From Aquibacillus saliphilus (GTDB taxonomy: Bacteria; Bacillota; Bacilli; Bacillales; Amphibacillaceae), in assembly GCF_020404745.1 (NCBI RefSeq), contig NZ_JAIZAP010000002.1:124001-188000 (forward strand): a DNA stretch of 64,000 nt. Direction: 5' to 3'. Of this stretch, positions 46,221 through 55,068 are shown piece after piece. Every line of letters starts with the position of its first letter. The first letter of the stretch is position 1. The position numbers and the translations under genes are program-made. The notes under the pieces are model-generated. The model was not told where the DNA came from. It ran no database searches and saw only the letters and a program-made list of their open reading frames with translations.

Positions 46221-47935
46221 GAGATCTTCAAAAAGTCATCAAATTGATGCTGATGGAGAAAAAGGATATTATCCTTGCGATTTTTCTTGGTTTCATTGCT
46301 GGAATTAGTAGTGTAGGTCTATTTGCTGCAAGTGGATACCTTATCTCTAAAGCCGCCCTCACACCGCCTTTTTATGCATTGATTATCCTAACTTCGACAG
46401 TTAAATTACTCGGATTTGTTAAAGCTTTCGCTAAATACGGCGAGCGTCTTTATTCACATCGTGCTACATTTACGATTTTGAGCAATTTACGTGTTGCTTT
46501 TTTTGAAAAATTAGAGCCGCTCGTGCCGAATGTTTTTCATAAATATAGAAGTGGTGATTTGCTAGGTCGTGTCGTTGGTGATGTAGAGAGTTTACAAAAT
46601 TTCTTTTTACGTGTTTTTTACCCGCCACTTGTCCTATTACTCGTTTTTGTTAGTACAATCTTTTTTACTAGTTTTTATTCGATGGCAATCGCTGTGATTT
46701 TGTTGGTCGGATTTTTACTGACGGCAATTGTTATTCCGGGACTGTTTTCTCTACGACAAATGAAAATTAATGGCAGAGTAAGACAAGAACGTGGGGACCT
46801 TTCCACGGAAATCACCGAATTGATGTATGGTTTTCGTGATTTGAAGCTGTTTCAACAATTAGACTTGAAACAAGACCAGCTTCTAGCCCAATCACAAACC
46901 TACATTAATGAACAAAAACAAGAAAATATTAACAAGGTCTATAGTCAATCGTTCAATGGCTTTATTACCTTTATCATCAGTTGGTTTGTTTTAGCTGTTG
47001 GTGCTTATTTGGTTATCGATGGCACGTTAGATGGGATCTTTTTGGCAATGCTTGTGATGATTTCGTTAACAGTCTTCGAACCAGCAGCACCGATGGCAGT
47101 GTTTCCAATTTATATGCAGGAAAGCCGAGATGCATCGACTAGGTTATATGATGTAGTCGACGACCCGGACATCCAAGTAAGTGAGGCTACTACAACAGTT
47201 GATCAATTACCAGATGCGGCACCAGCGCTTATATTTCGTGATATCCGGTTTGGCTACATGGGAGATTGGCGGACAACGATTCCTAAACTTTCATTATCGA
47301 TACCATCTGGATCAAAAACGGCGATTGTTGGCGCTAGTGGTTCTGGTAAATCCACCTTGCTACAGCTTGTGTTAAAGTTACAGCAAGTGCAATCAGGGGA
47401 AATTTACTGGAATCAACACGATATATCTACTGTGTCAGGAAATGCGATGTGGGAGCAGGCAAAAGTTGTCTTGCAAGAAAATCACTTCTTTTACGGAACT
47501 ATCCGTGAAAACTTATTGCTTGCAGATACTGAACTAGATGATGTTTTACTAAAAAGTGTGTTAGCGAAGGTTCAACTTAATCTGTTTTCACTTGATGATC
47601 ATGTATCGGAAAATGGGGAGAATCTTTCTGGTGGGGAAAAGCAGCGCTTGGCAATTGCTAGAGCACTGCTTAAAAAAGGACATCTATGGGTGTTAGATGA
47701 ACCAACGTCATCATTAGATTCACGAACAGAACAAAGCATTTATCATCACCTGTTTGCACAAGCAGAAAATGACACATTACTGTTGGTCAGTCATCGTTTG
47801 ACAGGACTAGAAAAGATGGATCAAATTATTGTCATGGATCATGGTCAAATTATCGAGTCAGGTTCATACTCGGAACTAATGGAAAAACAAGGATATTTTT
47901 ATCAAATGAAAACATTAGAGGATAGCTTGCTCTAA
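46217..47935 (+). CDS. cydC: CydC: ABC exporter subunit for cytochrome bd assembly
   Basis: 572 residues, same architecture as CydD: membrane domain with the CydC-like FAASGYLISKAALTPPFYAL, Walker A GASGSGKST (about 371), signature LSGGEKQR, Walker B LWVLDEPTSSLD and H-loop VSHRL. Translation overlaps cydD (ATGA). It is the last gene of the operon; a strong terminator follows at 48002. Confidence 0.9.
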   Translation: MRDLQKVIKLMLMEKKDIILAIFLGFIAGISSVGLFAASGYLISKAALTPPFYALIILTSTVKLLGFVKAFAKYGERLYSHRATFTILSNLRVAFFEKLEPLVPNVFHKYRSGDLLGRVVGDVESLQNFFLRVFYPPLVLLLVFVSTIFFTSFYSMAIAVILLVGFLLTAIVIPGLFSLRQMKINGRVRQERGDLSTEITELMYGFRDLKLFQQLDLKQDQLLAQSQTYINEQKQENINKVYSQSFNGFITFIISWFVLAVGAYLVIDGTLDGIFLAMLVMISLTVFEPAAPMAVFPIYMQESRDASTRLYDVVDDPDIQVSEATTTVDQLPDAAPALIFRDIRFGYMGDWRTTIPKLSLSIPSGSKTAIVGASGSGKSTLLQLVLKLQQVQSGEIYWNQHDISTVSGNAMWEQAKVVLQENHFFYGTIRENLLLADTELDDVLLKSVLAKVQLNLFSLDDHVSENGENLSGGEKQRLAIARALLKKGHLWVLDEPTSSLDSRTEQSIYHHLFAQAENDTLLLVSHRLTGLEKMDQIIVMDHGQIIESGSYSELMEKQGYFYQMKTLEDSLL

Positions 47936-48001
47936 AATTTTGTTTGATAATAAAGATAAATAAAGCATAAAAATGTCATGCATTTTAGGAAAATAAGAAT
48001 G

Positions 48002-48037
48002 AAAAGAGCTAAGCAGATGTTGTTGCTTAGCTCTTTT
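48002..48037 (+). terminator. Terminator of the cydABDC operon
   Basis: A perfect 14-bp stem AAAAGAGCTAAGCA and complement with an 8-base loop. The gap 48038-48276 has only promoter-like sequence, including a TGAATATTCA palindrome (48146-48155). Confidence 0.85.
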
Positions 48038-48276
48038 GATACATCATTGCAATAATTTCCACGTTTCTATCCTATTTTCGATCCATATCTCCGTCATTCC
48101 TTCTAATCAAAATTAAGTCTGAGATAGATAATCTTACTACTACTGTGAATATTCATGTTAAAATAAATGCTTAGATTGTGAAGGACTTATGCCCTGAGCT
48201 AATACAGCAGGTAAACATCACAACTAATATAATAATTGGGGATTTATATGTCCTTTATACAACGGGGGATAAAAAA

Positions 48277-49353
48277 ATGGGGGTTAATGACATAATAGTA
48301 TATATTGTAATCGGCTTTTTTTGTTTAGGTGCGATTGATAAATGTTTGGGTAACAGATGGGGACTTGGTACCCGTTTTACAGATGGTTTTATGACAATGG
48401 GGTCACTTACACTTGCGATGGTTGGAATTATCTCATTAGCACCTGTAATAGCAAAAATTTTAACACCCATTATTGCACCTGTTTATGGATTATTTGGTGC
48501 AGATCCTGCTTCATTTGCGAATACTCTATTAGCTCTAGATATGGGAGGTTATTCATTAGCGACGGAGATGTCTCAGGGTGAGGAGTCTGAACTGTTTGCG
48601 TGGGTTTTTTTAGGGACGATGATGGGACCGACGTTAGCTTTTACAATCCCGGTGGGGCTAAGCATCATTAAAAAGGAAGATCAAAAGTACTTTGCTAAAG
48701 GAATTCTATTAGGTTTAATAACTGTTCCTATTGGATGTTTAATTGGTGGAGTTGTCGCAGATTTATCTATACTAGTTATTATAAAAAACCTGATACCTAC
48801 TATTATTTTGTCTATTTTTATCTCAATCGGATTATTTAAATATACAGATAAGATGATAGCTGGATTCTCCGTTTTTGCAAAAGGTATCGAAATTATAGGT
48901 ATAATTGGCCTAGCTGCAATTTCTGTTGAAACCTATACGGGTATAGTAGTTATCCCTCATATGACACCACTTGTTGAAGGAATTAAAATTGTTGCGATGA
49001 TTGCTGTTTTTCTTGCGGGGGCATTTCCGATGGTATCTTTTATATCACTTATTCTTAAAAAACCATTGAAGAAAATTGGGGCAATAATAGGCATTAGTGA
49101 TACCTCAACAGCTGGAATGGTCGCAAGTTTAGCTCATAACATTCCAATGTTAGCTTTAATTAATGATATGGATCCTAGAGGAAAAATAATTAATGTTGCC
49201 TTTGCTGTAAGTGGTGCTTTCGTTTTGGGAGGCCATTTAGGTTTTGTTGCTGGAATTAACAAAGAAATTGTCTTTGCGATGATTGTTGGAAAATTAGTAG
49301 GAGGGTTTAGTGCAGTACTTCTAGCTATTTTTGTAACTAGAAAAATTGTCTAG
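48277..49353 (+). CDS. eutH: EutH-type ethanolamine transporter
   Basis: 358 residues, about 10 membrane helices. EutH family marks: GFFCLGAIDKCLGNRWGLG, ALDMGGYSLATEMS, the GTMMGPTLAFTIPVG block, DTSTAGMVASLAHNIPML and GAFVLGGHLGF. It facilitates ethanolamine uptake across the cytoplasmic membrane. No ammonia-lyase (eutBC) or shell genes are within the window, so it is an orphan here. The ATG at 48277 follows ACGGGGGAT; the longer upstream frame is non-coding. Confidence 0.85.
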   Translation: MGVNDIIVYIVIGFFCLGAIDKCLGNRWGLGTRFTDGFMTMGSLTLAMVGIISLAPVIAKILTPIIAPVYGLFGADPASFANTLLALDMGGYSLATEMSQGEESELFAWVFLGTMMGPTLAFTIPVGLSIIKKEDQKYFAKGILLGLITVPIGCLIGGVVADLSILVIIKNLIPTIILSIFISIGLFKYTDKMIAGFSVFAKGIEIIGIIGLAAISVETYTGIVVIPHMTPLVEGIKIVAMIAVFLAGAFPMVSFISLILKKPLKKIGAIIGISDTSTAGMVASLAHNIPMLALINDMDPRGKIINVAFAVSGAFVLGGHLGFVAGINKEIVFAMIVGKLVGGFSAVLLAIFVTRKIV

Positions 49354-49494
49354 ATTCATAGAGCATTGCTGCTGTTACCAAACACAAAACCTATGACGTT
49401 TTTTATTTTAATTCTTTTGCTTTGAGCACCAATGATCTACTGGCGCTCTTTCGAAAAATAGCAACCTTTTAGTTTAAAGAATATGCATCATTGC

Positions 49495-49590
49495 TTACTT
49501 TCTGTTTTTAAAACTAGAAAAAACCACAAATAAAAATAGTATTAAAAATACAATCCCAACACCTAGCAATAGGTTAATAAATCCTCCCAT
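49495..49590 (-). CDS. Small single-helix membrane protein, 31 aa
   Basis: MGGFINLLLGVGIVFLILFL leads into VVFSSFKNRK: one transmembrane helix (residues 4-25) and a basic tail, so the C-terminus is likely cytoplasmic. It has a very good TATAGGAGGC ribosome site 7 bases before the ATG, which is the main evidence. It lies 67 bases downstream of another small membrane-protein gene on the same strand. Function unknown. Confidence 0.55.
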   Translation of the reverse strand: MGGFINLLLGVGIVFLILFLFVVFSSFKNRK

Positions 49591-49657
49591 ATAAAGCCTC
49601 CTATATTACAGTATTAAGCTATTTCCTTATTGTTGCAAAGCACCCTTTGGTGAAAAT

Positions 49658-49828
49658 TCAATTTTTCTGAGATTTCTTAGATGAAGTAATTGTTACATGA
49701 TAAAAAGTTGCACCTGTGCAGAAAGCAAATAAAAAGTCAGCTGTAAAAACTTCAGTAAAAATACCAAGAATAAACCATCCCAAGATAACTCCAGCCAAAT
49801 ACATAATCAATGTTTTAATATCCGTCAT
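49658..49828 (-). CDS. Small membrane protein, 56 aa
   Basis: Starts MTDIKTLIMYLAGVILGWFI, then LGIFTEVFTADFLFAFCTGA, and ends basic (TSSKKSQKN). One or two transmembrane helices. AGAGGGGA precedes the ATG by about 7 bases. Too short for most gene callers. No family recognised. It is probably cotranscribed with the 31-aa gene downstream. Confidence 0.55.
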   Translation of the reverse strand: MTDIKTLIMYLAGVILGWFILGIFTEVFTADFLFAFCTGATFYHVTITSSKKSQKN

Positions 49829-50141
49829 CTTTAATTTCCCCTCTACCTGTACATATAGAATCGCACCAAATAGTTTTATTTTAACCGTTTACAATATCTG
49901 TATTTATTTTACCATAACTATTCTGGCTTAGAAGAGGGAATTATTTAAGACTTTATTCATCTAAATATACAAAAACTTACAAAACATATTTTTAGTAAAT
50001 CAAACAACGAATTCCATCTTATATCAGTTGGTATTTTATCATAGTAATTATTGCCAGTTTTAGCACTACTTTTAGGGCATTATTCTAAGTGACAAAATGA
50101 TAAATGATTCATTTGAACGCAGGTTTGCTAATGAAAAAATT
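49829..50141. other. Intergenic, no gene seen
   Basis: AT-rich sequence without a supported ribosome site or recognisable protein; it presumably holds the promoter of the small membrane-protein genes. Confidence 0.5.
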
Positions 50142-50171
50142 GCGCACTAAATCTTGTGGGATTTAGTGCGC
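50142..50171 (-). terminator. Terminator of the PTS-like permease gene
   Basis: GCGCACTAAATC/GATTTAGTGCGC with a 6-base loop; an A-run on the plus strand before it gives the T-tract for minus-strand transcripts. Confidence 0.8.
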
Positions 50172-50258
50172 TTAATATAATCTTATTCTTCTCCAACATA
50201 AGGGAACTACTTACAAGTTAGGGCGAGTTTTATCTTATTTTATATACCACTTTTAAAA

Positions 50259-51857
50259 CTATACCGAAATCTTTTCATTTTCATCCTGGTGTACATTTTG
50301 TTCTACCTTTTTAGCTGGCCATCTGTTTGCTAGAATCGTGATTGTTAGGGCTAAAGCAAACGGAACCAGCATAGCAATAATGAATCCAAGGGGATTATTT
50401 GCAAGTAGAGGTGCAGTAAATGTCGGTACATATGCTGTTCCGCGAATATCAAACAAGCCGACTAATGCTCCGCCAACACCACCAGATACGAGTGCACCGG
50501 CAAACACCCACTTACTAGAAAACATAAATGGATAGGCTGATTCAACAAATGTTCCAAAGCCGACATTAATTGCGAAACCAGGTGTTGCGACGGCGGCTTC
50601 TCCTTTATCACGGGGACTAATGATGTTTGCTAGGTTAATTCCAGCAGCAACCATAACTAGACCAACCATATCAACAGCGCCTAGAAAACTATTACCCGTT
50701 CTCTCCATCTCTAGTAAAACAATTGGTAGAATAGCAGCATGATAAATTCCTCCAAGAATCGCTGGCCAAATCAGCACACCAGCAATTAAGCCCGCTATAA
50801 TTGGATTGAATGCTATAGTTACTTCTATTACTTGCTTAATTAAATCTCCTAGAGTTAAAGCCACCGGGCCTATGAAATAATAGATTAATAGACCAGCGAT
50901 TAAACCAGCAAATCCACCTGCTGCAATATTAACAGTGGTCATTGGGAAGCGCCATTTAACAAATTTTTGGAACAAGACTCTGACAAATAACCCGGCAAGA
51001 ATACCACCGATCATCCCGCCGATAATACCACCATCTACTGATAGGACGCCTGCGATAACACCAGCAACAATCGACACTTCATCTAATTCGGATACCTGCT
51101 TAGCAGCAATAACAGCAATGATTACAGGAAGTGCACCAATTAAAACATCAAATACGTCACCTAGCATGCCAAAACCAGGTATTTTACTTAGGGCAAGGAT
51201 AAGTGCCATCGCAATAAATCCTGGCAAGGCAGACATCATAATCCCGCGAATATTTATATTTTTTAATCCAAGCCCATCTGATAGATCATTGTTATTATCA
51301 TGTTTTCCAAGTAGCGGGCGATAAGAGAACCCAAAATGATTGGTTAATGAAGTAACAAACGAAACTGCTCTGGTACGATTAGTTGTCCCAGTTGTTCCGG
51401 AAGTTGCAATAACATTTGCTCCCATTGAACTGATTAGTGCCATTGACGTGCCACCAGTCCCAACGATTGGAATTCTTTTTTCAGCAGCTGCTTTTAATGT
51501 TTGTTGATTTGCCGATTTGGGATCCCCGCTCATAACGATTAATCCGTCAATCGTCCCAGCAAGAATCTTCCCGGCAATCTCTTCATCTAGCACTCGTGCT
51601 TGTTGATTGATTTCCTCTAATGTTGCTTCACTGTGTTGGGTAAACTCTCCATCTGAGTTTATTGTCCATAACGATGCTATCGTTGTTGGTTTAGCTGCAT
51701 CCATCGATTCGTTAGCGGCGATAAACTGAATCGTTTCTAATTCTAGCTCAGTACTGTTCGTTTGATTTTGTATTTCGGCTAATAGCTTTTTGGGATCTTT
51801 ACCGCCTAAGTTGTATAGGTTACCTCCACTACTTCCGATAATTCCAATCTTCTTCAT
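50259..51857 (-). CDS. PTS-like permease with fused N-terminal binding-type domain
   Basis: 532 residues. The first about 180 form a soluble alpha/beta domain with a Gly/Ser-rich loop (GIIGSSGGNLYNLGGKDPK), DGLIVMSGDP, GTGGTSMALISSMGANVIAT and SGTTGTTNRTRAV. It does not look like a phosphotransferase IIA or IIB domain. From about residue 200 a 10-helix PTS EIIC-like (fructose-type) membrane domain follows, with GALPVIIAVIAAKQ, VDGGIIGGMIGGILAG, the conserved GGIYHAAILPIVLLEME and the PGFAINVGFGTFVE repeat. No EIIA/EIIB or metabolic gene is adjacent. Substrate unknown. ATGGGGGAGA precedes the ATG. Confidence 0.8.
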   Translation of the reverse strand: MKKIGIIGSSGGNLYNLGGKDPKKLLAEIQNQTNSTELELETIQFIAANESMDAAKPTTIASLWTINSDGEFTQHSEATLEEINQQARVLDEEIAGKILAGTIDGLIVMSGDPKSANQQTLKAAAEKRIPIVGTGGTSMALISSMGANVIATSGTTGTTNRTRAVSFVTSLTNHFGFSYRPLLGKHDNNNDLSDGLGLKNINIRGIMMSALPGFIAMALILALSKIPGFGMLGDVFDVLIGALPVIIAVIAAKQVSELDEVSIVAGVIAGVLSVDGGIIGGMIGGILAGLFVRVLFQKFVKWRFPMTTVNIAAGGFAGLIAGLLIYYFIGPVALTLGDLIKQVIEVTIAFNPIIAGLIAGVLIWPAILGGIYHAAILPIVLLEMERTGNSFLGAVDMVGLVMVAAGINLANIISPRDKGEAAVATPGFAINVGFGTFVESAYPFMFSSKWVFAGALVSGGVGGALVGLFDIRGTAYVPTFTAPLLANNPLGFIIAMLVPFALALTITILANRWPAKKVEQNVHQDENEKISV

Positions 51858-52099
51858 GTTTTCGATTCTCCCCCATACTATAATAATACTTACTATCTTT
51901 ATGTATCTAAATAGTATAAAGGAAAATTGTTTATTACGCTACTAGAGTAAAGTGATAAAGTGAAAGTTCGATCTGTTTTTTTAGGTATCGGTTCGTGCAA
52001 CGGGATGGGTTTTGAGTGCGGAAAATAAAAAGTATTGAAATAGGGAGTGTTCAACTTTAAATGTAAAAATAGCTTGATTTCATGCTGTTTTCTTTATTG

Positions 52100-52252
52100 G
52101 TGCGCCAGGCATGTTCATCAACTAGACGGTGAAAGTCCGATATTGGGGTTATGCGAACCATCAACTGAAGGATAAGGTGTCCATGTAGTGGTGAAATCTG
52201 AAGGAAGATCTAGACAATCCCCTTGGTCTGGGTACACGAACCTCTATGGTTA
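52100..52252 (+). other. 5' fragment of a group IIC intron (domain I only)
   Basis: The segment starts GTGCGCCAGGCATG, the 5' end typical of bacterial group II introns. It continues with GGTGAAAGTCC, TATGCGAACC, GGTGTCCATG and ATCTGAAGGAAG, and ends near GGTACACGAACCTCTATG. The order matches domain I of group IIC introns such as the one of Oceanobacillus iheyensis. No reverse-transcriptase frame, domain V or 3' end follows; the next gene starts within 50 bases on the other strand. It is a dead 5' remnant. Confidence 0.7.
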
Positions 52253-52300
52253 ATTTTGAAATCAGACATTATATTAAACTCTCCCTAATCTTTTTTTACA

Positions 52301-52753
52301 CTATAAATCTTGAGATAAACGAACCATATCTCGGCACTTGATACCATTTTCAAAAAATTCTTCTGGATAATGTTTAACAAAAAAGTCCATATCAACACCA
52401 ATTATTCTGAAGCCACATTTTTGATAAAGAGCCAATTGTCCAATCCCAGAATTTCCAGTTCCTATTTCTATTGTTTTATAGCCTTTTGTCTTAGCTACCT
52501 TAATTGCATCCATTACCAACTGCTTCCCTATACCTCTACCATGTTGCTTTTCTATGACTGCAACATTCACCAGTTCCACTGTTTTTGGTCTCGTTGGAAG
52601 TAATACATAAACCCCAACAATTTGCTGTTCGCTTTTAGCTACAAAACATTCGCCCCTTTTAACATATTTTTCAACAATCTCTTTGCAAGGATCAGCCAAT
52701 AACAATAATTCCATTGGAACTTTGTCACCTTTATAAAGTTTCTTAATATTCAT
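52301..52753 (-). CDS. GNAT N-acetyltransferase, YvbK-like
   Basis: 150 residues. Close in length and sequence pattern to B. subtilis YvbK: MELLLLADPCKEIVEKYVKRGECFVAK, VYVLLPTRPKTVELVNVAV, motif A EKQHGRGIGKQLV, and YQKCGFRIIGVDMDFF (the first stretch is cited in part: LLLLADP, YVKRGECFVA). Substrate unknown. The ATG at 52753 follows AAAGGTGATT. Monocistronic. Confidence 0.85.
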   Translation of the reverse strand: MNIKKLYKGDKVPMELLLLADPCKEIVEKYVKRGECFVAKSEQQIVGVYVLLPTRPKTVELVNVAVIEKQHGRGIGKQLVMDAIKVAKTKGYKTIEIGTGNSGIGQLALYQKCGFRIIGVDMDFFVKHYPEEFFENGIKCRDMVRLSQDL

Positions 52754-52944
52754 TTTAATCACCTTTGTTAATATCTAATTTCTTTGATTATACATCATCT
52801 CAAACTAAATGGTGTTTAGTGGAATAAAGATGCAATTCCTTATTCAAGGAAAGTGCTCGTATTATATGATAATGTACTCACAATGCTGTATTTTTAATTG
52901 GAGAATAACAGGAATGTCATTTGCTTTTAACTTTTAAAAATGTA

Positions 52945-52974
52945 TAACCCTGTCCTAAAATTACAACAGGGTTA
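52945..52974 (-). terminator. Hairpin after the VOC gene
   Basis: TAACCCTGT/ACAGGGTTA with a 12-base loop, 90 bases beyond the stop of the minus-strand VOC gene. The rest of the 52754-53061 gap is featureless. Confidence 0.5.
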
Positions 52975-53061
52975 ACATAAAGCTGATTAATTCTTAATTT
53001 CAAAAAATACTTCATCACACTTAAAATTTTTCAGTAAAATCGTACTAAGTTATCGATGAAG

Positions 53062-53445
53062 CTACTGTTGTATTATCTGGATAAGGTTGCCGCATGTATC
53101 GTCGAAGACAGCTATTGTGACTTCGCCCATTTCTGTCGGTTCCATAGTGAACTTTACACTTTTTTCTATTAATCGTTTGTACTCTTTACGAATATTTGCA
53201 ACGCCAAACATTGTTACTGGTATGCCATCGGCAAATAGCTTCTGTTGATACTCTTTGGCAGCGGGATGGTCATTCGGTTCGAGTAAAAGCTCAGTACCGT
53301 CTTGTTCATCGGGAGAAACAAGTGTTATCCACCTAAATTCTCCTGTAGGAACGTCATGCTTTTTTACAAATCCTAACGTTTCTGAATAAAATTCGAGTGC
53401 TTTGTCTTGGTCTTCTACGAATATACTGGTAACAATAATTTTCAT
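53062..53445 (-). CDS. VOC-family protein (glyoxalase/bleomycin resistance fold)
   Basis: 127 residues, two beta-alpha-beta-beta-beta modules: VTSIFVEDQDKALEFYSETLGF, then RWITLVSPDEQDGTELLLEP, a middle VTMFGVANIRKEY, and TIAVFDDTCGNLIQIIQ at the end (metal-ligand-type Glu and Gln positions present). VOC proteins act as lyases, isomerases or binding proteins; the substrate cannot be told. The ATG at 53445 follows AAAGGAGGC. Confidence 0.85.
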   Translation of the reverse strand: MKIIVTSIFVEDQDKALEFYSETLGFVKKHDVPTGEFRWITLVSPDEQDGTELLLEPNDHPAAKEYQQKLFADGIPVTMFGVANIRKEYKRLIEKSVKFTMEPTEMGEVTIAVFDDTCGNLIQIIQQ

Positions 53446-53643
53446 AATGTTTTTGCCTCCTTTAATACTTTTAAACACTAGTGACAGGTGATTAAAATTA
53501 AAAAACATGCGTATTTTGAATGATAGAAGTCATGTTATACTTGTTGTACTATTAATTTGATTGATTTTCAATAAAAACTTTCAACAAACGACCATTTAAT
53601 AGAATGGAATTTTAAGTAATTAAAAGTGAAGGGAGGTTCTAAC

Positions 53644-53949
53644 ATGGGCTTTGTCATGGCAATTGCGCCTGTTGTAATAGTGGGAGTGATTGTAGTATTT
53701 GTAATTGAAAGGCTTAAACATAAATATAACCATGGTAAGCTAGGTAAGAAAAAATCAAAAAGCGCCCAAGATTTATTAGATAGTTTAATACCATTTGGAA
53801 TGCTTTTTGGTTGTGCTATCGGTGTGATCTTGGGCATTTTTTCCCCGATTTCTCTACTATATACAGTTAGTTTAGGAGCCGGATTCGGCTATTTGTTTGG
53901 ATATTTTGCTTATGAAATTTATAGTAATAAAGAAAATAATTATTCTTGA
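53644..53949 (+). CDS. Hypothetical membrane protein, 101 aa
   Basis: Three membrane helices: residues 3-23, about 50-66 and 70-90 (GMLFGCAIGVILGIFSPISL, then GAGFGYLFGYFAYEIY), with a basic loop KHKYNHGKLGKKKSKS after the first. No family recognised. AAGGGAGG precedes the ATG at 53644. A terminator follows at 53960. Confidence 0.65.
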   Translation: MGFVMAIAPVVIVGVIVVFVIERLKHKYNHGKLGKKKSKSAQDLLDSLIPFGMLFGCAIGVILGIFSPISLLYTVSLGAGFGYLFGYFAYEIYSNKENNYS

Positions 53950-53959
53950 AGATAAAAAG

Positions 53960-54000
53960 GTCTAATTCATCGCTTAAAAAGAGTAATTAGACTTTTTTTA
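53960..54000 (+). terminator. Terminator
   Basis: GTCTAATT/AATTAGAC stem, 17-base loop, then seven T. Confidence 0.75.
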
Positions 54001-54234
54001 TTCTTTATTATTTTTGTGAAAGATATTGTCAGCCAAACCGTATTTGTATTTTCAACAAACAAGGGTTTAACGAAAGAAGGAGACATGTATGCTACATTTT
54101 CAGAAAAAGTGCATGATACTGAAATCCACTTTTGGAGCCGTTTTTAAACAGACTTTCTCCTCACCTTATCCACATTCCCCAAACAAAGATGATCATACTG
54201 ACGTTGCCAAGGATACTGGCATAATATTCCCTAA

Positions 54235-54600
54235 CCTGTTTGTTTAACCGGTGTAGGAATGTTAATTATTGAACCAGGAGTTGTAATGAAGGTCGCGGAA
54301 CCATCCATTTTCTTTCCATTACTTATTTTAGGTGGCTTCAGCTCTGGACTCGGGTACGTAATTTTCTACAGGCTCGTATCAACAGGCGGTGCAGTGTTCG
54401 GTTCATTTCTTACATTTTTAATTCCATTTGTATCGGTTTTGTTGGGTGTGCTGGTATTGAAAGAACCATTTGGTTTCACCTTTTTAATCGGATTTATCTT
54501 GGTTCTCATTAGCTTACTACTGATGAACTGGCAGGTATTGATGAAGAGAAAACAGACATTCTCAGGAAGCATAGATAAATCGGTGGGGAAGAGTTCATGA
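54235..54600 (+). pseudogene. EamA/DMT-type transporter fragment (C-terminal half)
   Basis: The open frame reads CLTGVGMLIIEPG, then about three membrane helices including GGFSSGLGYVIFYRLVSTGG, PFVSVLLGVLVLKEPF and FLIGFILVLISLLLMNW. This is the second EamA repeat of a drug/metabolite transporter, which would normally be preceded by about 150 more residues. A TAA at 54232 interrupts the frame and no homologous N-terminal half is found upstream. No ribosome site precedes the ATG at 54259. Confidence 0.7.
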
Positions 54601-54617
54601 TAATGGACTCTTTTTTT
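54591..54617 (+). terminator. Terminator of the DMT fragment
   Basis: GAGTTCA/TGGACTC with a 6-base loop and seven T. It overlaps the last codons of the fragment. Confidence 0.75.
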
Positions 54618-55068
54618 GTGTGACAAAATTCAGCTGATTTTTATTGTAGGTGTTTATTTTATACTAAATTGCCAAAAATGATTCCCCTTTTCCCAGTAAG
54701 TTATTTAGCAGTATTAACCTTCTTTGACCTACTAAATGGGTAAGTGAATAGTCTACTATTCGTTCCACATAATAATTTATATTTATTTTCCTACTACTAA
54801 AGATGATATAATTTAACCTAGTTGCTGGAAAGTTAGTTGCCCCTTACTTAAACAAAGTATCAATTACACAGCACAAAAGAATATAGCCTCAAAAAAGGTG
54901 GTTCCATAGAAAGTACCTGACACCAATTTTTTGAGTTATCACTGCTAACTTTATTAAGTATGCATTATTTGATTAGTCTTAAAGCTTCATAAAGATTCTT
55001 TTGCTCATTATATAAAGCAGTAAACCTTCGGAATTAGAGGGAGGTAAGTTGCACTGTAGCTGAGTGCC
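54618..55068. other. Intergenic, no gene seen
   Basis: AT-rich with no supported ribosome site or recognisable coding sequence. Convergent in orientation. Confidence 0.5.

Noticed and set aside
48038..48276. Cobalamin riboswitch or EutV-type terminator control before eutH
   Set aside because: No B12-box or dual-hairpin leader could be seen; only a short palindrome.
54897..54930. String GTACCTGACACC resembling pieces of other hairpins in the window
   Set aside because: Only about 12 bases match and there is no pairing partner nearby; not supported as a repeat.
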